Below are positions 55,223 through 64,000 of a DNA stretch of 64,000 bases, one piece after another (position 1 is the first letter of the stretch; every line of letters starts with the position of its first letter). Where the stretch lies: positions 124,001 through 188,000 of the forward strand of contig JADNRZ010000041.1 in the NCBI GenBank assembly GCA_015501605.1, given 5' to 3'. The stretch is from Panaeolus papilionaceus. Lineage: Eukaryota; Basidiomycota; Agaricomycetes; Agaricales. The notes under the pieces were generated by a model. That model was not told the DNA's origin and ran no database searches. It saw only the letters and a list, made by a program, of their open reading frames with translations. A program made the translations under genes and the position numbers.

Positions 55223-55405
55223 GAGGTTAGAGTCATGTAGATTGAACGTGAATGAATCGTGTATCGTGTTTGGGATGAGGTGGATGTTTGAGGACAACAT
55301 AAGTGTCGTCGTTCTGACGACAGGGGTGTCTAGAATAGGGAGCGAATATGAGTGAGGTTCTTCGAGGGATAAACTTGAAGATTGAGACCTACGTCTCTAA
55401 ACCAT

Positions 55406-56215
55406 TTAATTCAAAAGCGCAACACCGACGCTGAACCCAAGAACAGCAGTTGTAACGGCAAGAATCAACGCAGAGACACCACTAACAGTGGCACCTCCTG
55501 TTCCACCAGTATTACCGCCAGTGCTTCCACCATTTCCACCAGTGCTGCCACCGTTTCCAGTGCTTCCTCCATTGCCAGTACTTCCACCGTTTCCAGTAGA
55601 CCCACCGTTTCCGCCAGTCCCGCCACCATTTCCTCCAGTTCCACCTCCATTTCCGCCACCATTACCACCACCGTTGCCACCGCCATTACCTCCTCCACCT
55701 GGAGTAGGGGTGCTGCCACCGCCACCTCCACCACCAGATGCTGGGAATATTGTGCACATGGCGACGGGGGAGACGAGCTCACATTCACCTGTGTACGTCG
55801 CGGTGGGCTTGGCTTGGTCAATGTAGATCATAGAACCGCTCGTGCCGGACTGGATGAGGGTGGCTATTACAGGGAATTTACATGAATGGTAAGAGGGAGG
55901 CGAAGGTGGCGCATCACGACTGAACATACCTGGTCCTGGCTCAACGTTTAGGGAACGAGGTCCATCAATAAGGACGTACGTTGATGCTCCTCCTGATGAA
56001 CCCATTAGCGTGGCAGAGATGGGTTCCTGGTCCGCGTAATCAAATGGAACAAAAATGGGCCCCTCGGCGCCATCCTGAGCGAGAGCAGTGACTATTGGTA
56101 TAATATACACGAATGTCAGAAAAAAATAATCAAAAGTGAGTCAAAATAACTCCTAGAACATACGTGGTAGGAGCAGAGCAGACGCTGCCACTGCAAGACT
56201 TGATTTACTGAGCAT
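55406..56215 (-). CDS. glycine-rich GPI-type surface protein
   Basis: Three exons start at the ATG at 56215. The signal peptide is MLSKSSLAVAASALLLPLTA with likely cleavage after ALA. The mature N-terminal domain (~110 residues) includes GPIFVPFDYADQEPISATLM and two cysteines (GECELVSPVAMCTIFP). A Gly/Asn/Thr/Ser-rich low-complexity stretch follows, built from GGNGGST and GNGGGT units. A hydrophobic C-terminus (VSALILAVTTAVLGFSVGVA) ends LLN. Signal peptide, Gly/Ser linker and hydrophobic tail together indicate a GPI-anchored cell-surface or wall protein. The adhesin-like or structural role is inferred. The opposite-strand frames over the repeat are shadows. Confidence 0.72.
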
Positions 56216-57038
56216 TATGGCTTAACGAAAGGAGGAGAGGATGAGGGAGGGAGGAAAGGAGTGGGGAATGGAAATCGGCGGCATGGTCATGGTTAAAAGC
56301 AAGAAAGGAATTAGATCAGGAACGCACGGACAGCCTCCGCAAGCCTGCATCAGTGCCTCTTGTCCAACATGTTCTTGGCACAGCGGCCGCTACCCTCCAT
56401 TTTGGGTTTTAAACGTTCCTTGCAATGTTTATGGGTCATGGAGTGGCATTTTAGCAACCCGAAGTTGAGTTTTTCGTCGGAAAGAAGATATGGTCTTTCA
56501 CTGGGTTCATACTGGTAATCGATGGAGGTTCCACACGCCAATCAGGTCTTGCTTGGCAGTGCACGACATCAACTGTATTCAAAGCAACCTGTTCAATAGA
56601 AAAATCAATAGGATGTACGAATCTGTCAAAAATCCTTTGATATGGGTTGTCATCAACCTCGAGGTCGTGGAGACAAATAAATGGCTCGGACCCTGACGAA
56701 GGGCATGTTCAATTGTCAGATTGACACACTTTCGGGTAGGGAGGAGCCGGAGTCAAATGATGACTGTGGAGCCTCGCCGACATACTTATAAGTAACAACG
56801 AACAACGGAAGAATAATATAATAAGACTGTACAAATCAATAAAAATTTGAATTGAAAGAATGTCAAACCCTGGAAGGAACCATTGGCAAGAAACCCTGAG
56901 TGTATGATAACGGAGCAAGCTTTGGAGGCGCAGTATAAAAATCGCGCTAACGTTTGGATTTCGCGATCTCCTTAAAACGACCTCGGATCGCTATGAAACG
57001 GCGATAGTTTTAACTACAAAATAACAAAGTAAATATTG
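56216..57038. other. intergenic region, no supported gene
   Basis: About 820 bp without a supported gene. The first 100 bp next to 56215 are purine-rich on the plus strand, so they are C/T-rich on the strand of the GPI gene and may be its promoter. Confidence 0.5.
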
Positions 57039-58180
57039 TCAATCTACTTCAAGTTTCGTCTTGTATCGAATTCTAGCATTCGTCGTCAAGCGATCAAATC
57101 TGGGTTGAAGATCCTTCACCAACTCTGAATGAACCCATTCAATATTGTCTAAAAGGGAAGCATTCTTCCACAACTCAACCGAAAGGTCAACGTCTTCCAG
57201 AGCTGGAAAGCGACTGCTATCCTCGTCCATAGCAATGTCCGTAAGCCACTGTATGTCACAGGCAGCATTCCGAATACACAATGCGAGCTCGGCGCTCCCT
57301 TCACCTTGCTCCTTGTGCACAGTATAAGACAATGCAATCGAAAGCCGCTTGAGCGCAGGAAGGCGGACGAGTGACAATACCTCGACCGAAGGCGAGAGCT
57401 CGTTGTGCCTTGAATCGAAATAACGCCAGTCGAGAGTGAGGGTCTGCAGTCAATGAGCGATAGGCGTCAAAGTACACTTTGGGAGCTGTCCCTTCCACGA
57501 GTGCGTCTGCAAAGCGGGAGTGTGCGAAAGGAATCCGTCCAGGTCTTTGCATCGCCCTCCTGATCCCGGCTTTCTAGGGGGGTAAACCACGTCTAAATGT
57601 CGGAGAGAAGGTAGAGCGGTGACCCAATCGACCCAACTGCATCCAAGATGAAGTCCCACTTGGGGAGTGTGGTGAACTTGCCTGCTTTCAATTGAATGAA
57701 GGGCTGCTGATCCCATTTCGCTTGATAAAGACTGGTCATCTCCTGCGTTGAGGGTAGTACAAGCGCCTCAGAATCTAGTTCGATCTCTTCAAGATCGGTG
57801 CATCGCGCGATCGAGGCAAACTTGATGTTACTGCAGCGTTCCGCAGATAACTTCGTGAGACGGTAGCTCCCCTCTGACAGTTGGGTTTCTCCATGGGCTA
57901 CGAAGCATTGATACAAGTGGAGGCACTTTAGCGTCGGGGAATTGAGGATTGTTTGTAGGGGAAGGTTTCCAATTCCAGATATGATGAGAGTGGAAAGAGT
58001 TCCAGAGTGGAGATACTGCTCAATCAAAGTGCGGCATCCGAATGTTGAAAGAGGGTCATCAGACATGGGATCGTAGTCGCCTTCAACTCGAATCAAGGTG
58101 CCTCTGCTTACACTCAGGGTGCGAAGGTTTGGTAGCTTGAAGAGAGGGCCTAGGTCTCCGTCGTGAGGTTAGACTCAACA
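57039..58180 (-). pseudogene. 5'-truncated F-box/LRR-like relic
   Basis: The minus strand codes in pieces for leucine-rich repeat-like protein: LFKLPNLRTLSVSRGTLIRV, then TLIISGIGNLPLQTILNSPT, VDWVTALPSLRHLDVVYP, LQTLTLDWRYFDSRH and LVRLPALKRLSIALSYTVHK, ending RYKTKLEVD (stop 57039). The pieces lie in different frames without convincing introns at each change, for example near 57625 and near 57465. No ATG and no F-box precede them, because the coding similarity starts just beside the stop of the next gene (58203). The layout and spacing resemble fungal F-box/LRR proteins. I read it as a truncated, frameshifted copy. Confidence 0.5.
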
Positions 58181-58202
58181 GGAGCGTTAGAGGAGAAGTT
58201 GA

Positions 58203-59147
58203 CTACACGAACAAGTCGGGCCAGGTGAGGGCTTGAATCTTATGCGTGATTTCCTCAATTTCGCTGTTGATGAGAGACTGTGTGGGACAAGTTGAGTTTA
58301 GCTCGTGCAAGGGGGAGAGTAGAACATACTCTCTTGACATGGACGTTTTCCTTGTCTGTCAAAACCTCCTGGGTCTGACGAGTGAGCTCCTCCTTCCCAA
58401 GCATCTTAGCAGCGCTTAAGCTTTCTCGACCTTTCTTCTTCCTGCCGTGGGTATGCTTTACCAACAAGACATCTTCCTCACTCACAACACTCTGACTTTC
58501 CTCCTCTTCTTCAGTGAGCAAGCCCCGAGCACCCAACCCAATCCTCTTAAGACCCAACTTGGGGTTGTCGATATTCCGCATCTGTCGTCGTCTTGTTCTC
58601 CTCTGCTCTGCGCTTGGAATTGTCGCGTTGAAACCACGCAGCAAGCTAACATTGGAAGCAACACCTTCAGGTTCGGGGACGTCTGCCTCGAGGAGTTCTT
58701 CTATGTCCTCGAATATTTGCAGATCGCTCGACGTGATTCGTTTGGAGCCAAGACTCAACCTGAGTGGTGCACGACCCAGAGTAGAAAAACCCAGCTTGCC
58801 TCCTTGTATTGAGCTGGCAGCGAGCGAAGTTCGAGGTCTTGACGAGACGGTGGCAGCAGAGATGATCATACGTGGAGTCATTGTTACAGGTGCAACTGTA
58901 GGAATTAATAAGTATTTTATTTAAATTGCGAAGATAACTCCTACATACGGTCAGAGAGGATACGAGTTGAATCGTTCTTCTTGTGGTTGAAAGGTGCCAT
59001 GATTGCCTTGTGCACGATCTCAAACTTGGAGAGAGTTGGAGTTTGAGTTGAAGACGACGAAGGGCCGTCTGTTACAATATTTGTTAAATTTGAGCGATTA
59101 TTCTGGTTCGGTCGCGCATTTGAACGACGCGGTAACTCCATGTTCAT
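58203..59147 (-). CDS. hypothetical Ser/Arg-rich protein
   Basis: Three exons start at the ATG at 59147 (MNMELPRRSNARPNQNNRSN). The second exon begins after an intron at about 58900-58960 and contains APVTMTPRMIISAATVSSRP and LQIFEDIEELLEADVPEPEG. It continues with AEQRRTRRRQMRNIDNPKLG, a basic KHTHGRKKKGRES cluster and DKENVHVKR. The last exon reads SLINSEIEEITHKIQALTWP and stops at 58203-58205. The middle is disordered and the final ~60 residues look helical. The basic clusters may be nuclear localisation signals. No family is recognised. Confidence 0.55.
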
Positions 59148-59449
59148 AAATCAATATACCAGGAGAGAGAAAGTCGACAACTAAATTTTGATGAGTCCGG
59201 TTTCTGACGTCTTTGAGGAGATTCGCTTGGGGCCTCTATTTGGAAAAAATTCGCACGTCGGTGTATGTATAAACAATATTTCTTTATGTAAATTTTTGAA
59301 AAAATAAAATAAGAGGGCTCCTTGAACTCGTACCACCATCATATGGACAGTTTTCCCACGCTAATTCTGGGTCAAGGAGTACGACCAAAAACACACTCAT
59401 TCGTGCAGAACGCACCGTGCTTTAGGAATGAGAGGTCGTAGACAATAAA
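59148..59449. other. spacer before the LINE element
   Basis: About 300 bp upstream of the hypothetical gene. No gene is seen. Base composition changes sharply at about 59450, where the A/C-rich LINE strand begins. Confidence 0.5.
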
Positions 59450-60321
59450 CAGTCCCCCCCGAAATACATACAATTAAAACGTATAAACTACAAAGAACAC
59501 ACAACCTCGATGCCAGACAAGTTATACCAGGCCCCAAAGCCAGAACTTAAAAACTAATAACCACACAGTAGGTAACCAAAAGTCGATAAACGACCTAAAC
59601 AGTATAAGCTTGAGAGCCCCAAACGAAACCAAAAGAAAAAGAGAATAAACACCCGAGAGAAACATCAAGGTAATCTCAAAAGCAGGAAAAAACTCGAGAT
59701 GAACCAAAAATCAACGCACAACGCCCCCCAAAAAACACGCTAGGAGACAGACGAAAAACCACTACAGGCCCCAAACTACCAAAACATACCCAGTGGAGAT
59801 ACCCCGGGACAAAAATAAGAAAATACGAGAGCAAAAACCCTGACCAACAAAGGAACCAATAGCAAGTCGAACAGAACAGAACATCACCGGAAAAAACATT
59901 CAGGACAAGCCTGAAACCCCACTGCGGAGTAAAATAAAAACACGACTACCTACCACCGACAAATTACCAAAACAGATGAATACCAAGCCCCTGCACCTGT
60001 GGAATAAACCAATGAACCGACTACATACCACCGAATTAACCCAAAACGTCGAAACGAAGCTGACCAACCCGCGATACGACCCCAGATAGGACCGCGCCCT
60101 CTGAAAACCCGCAAAAATCAGCTCATAATAAAAACCAAAACCAGAGCGGCACCTAAACAACTAACCGTTAGCACCAACACAAGCGAAGATCCCTAACCAG
60201 CGAAACCCAAACGGAGGGGACGGATAACCAAAACCAAACCACCCTACCAGATAAAGACAAACGCGCGAACGAATACACTAACCACCCATCCTTTCCATCC
60301 ACCCCAACGGTAAACACCAAC

Positions 60322-62338
60322 ATGCAAGCCGAAAACTCTACCAACCCAGCACCAACAGCCATAGTGGACAATGCCCCTACTATCCAGAACAAGGTAGCCA
60401 CCGACAGCCACCTGGAGGAACCAGGACAAGCCAACCCCGTAACTACCAAGCTCGCCGAACCCCTGCCACCCCAACCAACCCCAAAACCAACCAACACGGG
60501 TGCACAACGGACTGTGTCTGCAAACCACCAAACAAGTAAAGAACGCTCCCAACCATACCCTGTCCCCAGCAAAAACGACAGTAATTCCGAGACAAACCAT
60601 CCTGCCCTTCTACCCTCAAAAATGACGAAGAATAGGGAACACAACAGGACCTCCCGCAAAACCAACCCCCACAACACACCAGGCCCCTCACACACAAACG
60701 AGGACACCCAATCCCAACACGACCCAAATGACCTCCCAATGGCTGACCCTGAGCCTGCAGAACAGAGACACGTCCCGAACAGCGGAGGATACACGCAGAA
60801 AGAGGTATACCAACCAGGCGAAGAGTTCGAGAGGTACCCGAACGAACCCAACTGGCCCTCCAGCGGAGAGGAAAGCGACCCGAATCCAAGCAAATACGCC
60901 CCAGTACTCCTTCCCCCATACTCGTCAAGCTTCCGCATCCATTCACCTAAAACTCCACCCCCCAGAACAAGGTCAGATAGGCAAACAGAGGAACACGGAG
61001 ACTCACCACAAGCAAGAATGTCCATCTCCCCAACCCCTACCCAGAAGAGAGCTCCAGTCGCACCAGTGGAGCCAGCCAAGCCAGAACCTAATAGTAAACC
61101 TGTAAGCTGAGCTGTAACCTGCATAAACCAGACCATACCACTAATCACCGTGCCAGTCAAACTCCAACAGATTCCCCACCTTGAAGCCCTATGTAGAGAG
61201 TACAACCAGCCGAACACGCACAACCACCCTCAGCCCCTTCCTGGACCTACCAGACGCCCTACCCACCGTCCACCTAGACAACCAATTCATGTATATGGCG
61301 GTACACGAAAGGTCTCTCGAAAAATGGCGCAGCACCACAGGACCTGGAGTCCTAGCACTACTGTATGGTGCAAGACCCCAGAAAAACGGGTACAACATGA
61401 CGCGTGCCATCCAGGACACCCTAGCCCTAGACCTCCTAGGCGACGACGTCAACGCAAGCGCATGCCAACCAGAACCTGTCAACCGGAATGTCCGGTTCAT
61501 CCCCGCATACCCCTTCCTCATCACAGACCTAACACAGGAACAGGAAGACCTCCTCCTACAGATCCACCTCCGCGCGACTACATCCCATGCCATTTTCTAC
61601 TACCCTATCAAACTCCCCATCAGCAAACATGTCCTATGCATCCAACACTACAATGCCAACCCCGATGAGAAAGGCTGCCAGAAAGTCGCCACAATGATCA
61701 AGTACAGCATCTGCCAAAAGAAAGGGAACCCTGAGAAGTTCGTGGCAACTATCAAGAACATGAACCCAAAATACCTCACCGCAGAAGCCACAAATCAACG
61801 CGACCTCATCGACAGATGCACCATGGTAGTGGAAACCATCAGGGTTAAAGGCTTCATGCTGGGTGGAAAGGAAGACCTAGACGAGAGTGTGAGCTTCCAC
61901 AATAACCGCACAGGACGCCCCATCTTCACAATGTACATTGACTCACCTACAACCGACCACGACGACCATGACAAACTCTTGGAGCTCCTCAGGACCATCA
62001 ATTACGGGGACATCACAAGCAGCGCAGATGTTGTAGTGGCCTTTAACTGCAGCGGCTGCAAAGGGACCGACCATGTTACTGTCCATTGCCCGTTCCGCAA
62101 GATCCCCGGATGGCCGAACCACTCCGTCGAAAAATCCCATCCCCTCCCCACCAATAAAGCCCCACAATACCCTGCCAACCAAGCGAGCCAAGAAGCCCCA
62201 CCTCCACAAGCCTCCACCCATCACCATCCACACCCCCCTGCATCCCCACGCATTGCTACTTTCGAAAAAGCCTACTCCATCTATACCCAACGCGGAAAAG
62301 GACCAAAAGGAAAAGGACGCACCAATTTCAATGCCTAA
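60322..62338 (+). CDS. LINE ORF1 (gag-like, CCHC zinc knuckle), with an apparent intron
   Basis: Exon 1 (60322-61101) encodes 260 residues of Pro/Asn/Thr-rich, disordered sequence from ATG 60322. Exon 2 (61157-62338) continues in phase with SNSRFPTLKPYVES-like sequence (from TCAAACTCC) into a folded part (FMYMAVHERSLEKWR, YNMTRAIQDTLALDLL). A zinc knuckle CSGCKGTDHVTVHC (C-x2-C-x4-H-x4-C) follows, then a Pro/His-rich tail. The two open frames are joined by a 55-nt sequence with donor gtaagc, branch-like CTAAT at 61141-61145 and acceptor gccag. Removing it restores one 653-residue protein. Without splicing, ORF1 stops at 61110. The product should bind element RNA and nucleic acid in a ribonucleoprotein. 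Confidence 0.72.
61102..61156 (+). other. predicted 55-nt spliceosomal intron inside LINE ORF1
   Basis: GTAAGC donor, CTAAT matching the fungal CTRAY branch consensus 12 nt before the acceptor, and GCCAG at the end. The length is typical of neighbouring host genes. Both flanking exons are in phase 0, and splicing removes the TGA at 61108-61110 and a TAA at 61142-61144 (in the frame of exon 2). Confidence 0.6.
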
Positions 62339-62962
62339 ACATGTAGGATAAAACCCCAATAATTAGAACACACCCCCTAGAGCCACTGCCCCATGAATCC
62401 GAAATCCCATGCACATGCCCCCCATTATCCTAAAACCCCCACTCAGACGTCACCCACTGTACATACCATCCAACTAGACACTGCCCCTGCTGAATAAACT
62501 AGCCCACTAATATTATCGCTGAATACACTCCAAAACCTGAAGCATAAACCGGAATGATAAGAAAGTAAAAAAAGGAAAACATAATGACCATACACCAAAA
62601 CAGAAAGTCAGAAACGAGCCAATAAATAATAATAATAAAAAACGAAAAACCGTAACAAGGCACCCTCTAAAGAGCCTGCACGAAAGGGCGATGGACCCAG
62701 ATGCGAAGGTGACGACTTGCCAAATATACCGACCAGAACACCACTGGGACGGGAAACAAGTCACAACCAGACGAGTAAAAAACAAAAGCAAAAACGGAAT
62801 CCTATTTAGGATTAAGATAAGCCGTGCCGAGAGGCTGAAGCATTCGAGTTAAAACCTGACGGAACCCATAACCCATCCAGGTAAAACTCGCCTGCATAAT
62901 CTTCCCCCGTGAGTCTGGGATAAGACTCACCCACTCAAGCGCATGGTTGTACCTTGAGATTG
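62339..62962 (+). other. region between LINE ORF1 and ORF2
   Basis: About 620 nt with stops in all frames except one open stretch at about 62542-62852. That stretch encodes basic residues and includes ATG 62691, with TCQIYRPEHHWDGKQVTTRR ahead of a TAA at 62850-62852. It could be the first part of ORF2 before a frame change or intron, or a small separate frame. Confidence 0.4.
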
Positions 62963-64000
62963 TAAAGCAACCACTACAAACACACATCAGAATGATACAC
63001 CACGGAACACAAACTCTGGTAACAGGACAAACCTCCCCATCTCTGGAGGAGGCGAAGCCTTAACTGCTGGCAACGCCTACAATGACAGACCTGGGGAGAT
63101 CGGCAGCAGAACCACCAGGGAAGAACAGACCTCCCTGAACAGACACACATGGGAAGTAGGCACTGACCAACCACAAGGTCACCCAACACCCCATGCAACG
63201 AGCTCCAGACCACAAAACACCCAGCCTGAAAGGAGCACTAAAGGCACAAGGAAAAAGAAAGCACACCGAAACCCAATAAGAACAAGAGCCTATCTCACCA
63301 TCGGGTCGCTAAACATAAACGGAGGAGGCTCGAGGACGACACAACATAAGTGGGAAAACATGAACCACGTCATAAGAGAGGATAAAATAGATATCCTAGC
63401 AATACAGGAAACCCACCTGACACCAGAGAAAGTCGATAGTCTCCATATACAGTACCCCCGAATACACATCCTGAATTCAATAGACCCAAACCAAACGAAC
63501 TCTAAAGGAGTTGCAATAGTTATGAACAAACACAGAACGAGGTGGAGAGAGACAACGTCCACCGAACTAATCCCCAGAAGAGCAATCATTGTAAATGCAC
63601 CGTGGAAAAATGATGACACACTTAGAATCCTCGCGATCTATGCACCAAACGAAGCCGAATCACAAGTAATATTCTGGGACCAACTATACAAAATAATAGA
63701 GGAAGAAAACATCGGGAAACCAGACTTGATGCTAGGAGACTTCAATGTAGTGGAAAGTAAAATAGATAGGGACCCCCCAAACCAAGACGCACCAGCTGTC
63801 ATTGAAGCACTACAACAATTCCGTACTGAACACGACCTCCAGGATGTGTGGCGAAACGAAAATCCAGGAGAACTAAGCTTTACCTACATGCAGTTCCAGA
63901 ACACAACAAGAAAATCACAATCTAGAATAGACCGTATCTACATAAACGGAGAAAATGCCAAACTGAGCTACAACTGGAAATGCAAACACTCCGGAATACC
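62963..64000 (+). CDS. LINE ORF2, endonuclease domain (partial at the window end)
   Basis: The frame is open from just after a TGA at about 62960 to the window end. A basic, low-complexity stretch (GTRKKKAHRNPIRTR) leads to an AP-endonuclease/exonuclease domain. Its motifs are LTIGSLNINGGG (metal-binding Asn), DILAIQETHLTPEKVDSLHI (catalytic Glu), GVAIVMNK, RILAIYAPN, PDLMLGDFNVVESKIDR (the catalytic GDFN) and QSRIDRIYINGEN (SRIDRIY). This domain nicks target DNA for reverse transcription. No in-frame ATG occurs before the one in WENMNHV, which lies inside the domain, so the true start must use another exon, re-initiation or a non-ATG codon. Confidence 0.8.

Larger units (their letters stand above)
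59450..64000 (+). mobile_element. LINE (non-LTR) retrotransposon, 5' part, truncated by the window end
   Basis: From a C-run at 59453-59460 the plus strand becomes strongly rich in A and C and poor in G and T up to the window end, a strand bias usual in LINEs. The order is a ~870-bp leader, ORF1 with a CCHC zinc knuckle (60322-62338), a ~620-bp gap, then ORF2 starting with an AP endonuclease-like domain. The reverse transcriptase should lie beyond 64000. There is no long terminal repeat at the 5' end. The large minus-strand frame at 60168-61223 is a shadow of the biased composition. Confidence 0.85.

Noticed and set aside
55382..55885. Plus-strand Ser/Thr-rich frame over the glycine-rich gene
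   Set aside because: The minus strand has signal peptide, splice sites and hydrophobic tail. The plus frame is only the complement of the GGNGGST repeats.
60168..61223. Minus-strand open frame of 351 codons
   Set aside because: It lies opposite LINE ORF1 in strongly strand-biased DNA. Its W/G/S/V/L-rich sequence fits no domain and is the expected shadow of an A/C-rich coding strand.

Overview
The window is eukaryotic nuclear DNA, most likely from a filamentous basidiomycete of the Agaricomycetes. Genes are cut by many short GT-AG introns (about 45-70 nt), several promoters carry pyrimidine-rich tracts, and the gene families (DUF6534-type membrane proteins, P-loop GTPase-like proteins, small secreted or GPI-type proteins, proteinase K-like proteases, FAD-linked oxidoreductases) are those usual in mushroom-forming fungi. 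No genus can be named from the sequence alone.

Layout. 1-5.3 kb: a GTPase-like gene entering from the left, then gene-poor DNA and an unrecognised broken ORF. 5.6-10.8 kb: an ISWI chromatin-remodelling ATPase gene with about 19-20 exons and an apparent one-base frameshift in helicase motif V. 13.5-15.1 kb: a DUF6534-type membrane protein. 15.87-26.99 kb: a large inverted repeat with two arms of about 3.43 kb around a 4.26 kb spacer. Each arm holds one copy of a small secreted kinase-like gene and one copy of the last exon of CCT3 (chaperonin gamma subunit). The CCT3 body and a degenerate GTPase gene lie in the spacer. 29.0-32.6 kb: a second DUF6534-type gene with very small exons. 34.2-35.1 kb: a disordered hypothetical protein. 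36.3-41.7 kb: three tandem subtilisin-like proteases, one intact, one frameshifted, one with a destroyed splice donor. 42.6-45.2 kb: a JEN1-like carboxylate/H+ symporter. 45.6-50.2 kb: two tandem secreted FAD-linked oxidases. 50.5-55.2 kb: a tandem duplication carrying two coiled-coil proteins of unknown role. 55.4-56.2 kb: a glycine-rich GPI-type surface protein. 57.0-59.1 kb: a broken F-box/LRR-like relic and a Ser/Arg-rich hypothetical gene. 59.45-64.0 kb: the 5' part of a LINE retrotransposon (ORF1 with a CCHC zinc knuckle, then the endonuclease start of ORF2) running off the right edge.

The most unusual structure is the inverted repeat. Its arms look identical through the core but differ at both ends, which fits continuing gene conversion better than an assembly duplicate. 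Its inner edge falls inside an unusually long last intron of CCT3, and both arms carry the terminal CCT3 exon. Inverting the spacer by recombination between the arms would therefore leave this essential gene intact in either orientation. The second unusual feature is a good 55-nt spliceosomal intron inside ORF1 of the LINE. Housekeeping genes (ISWI, CCT3) alternate here with secreted enzymes, an organic-acid transporter and recently duplicated or decaying gene families.
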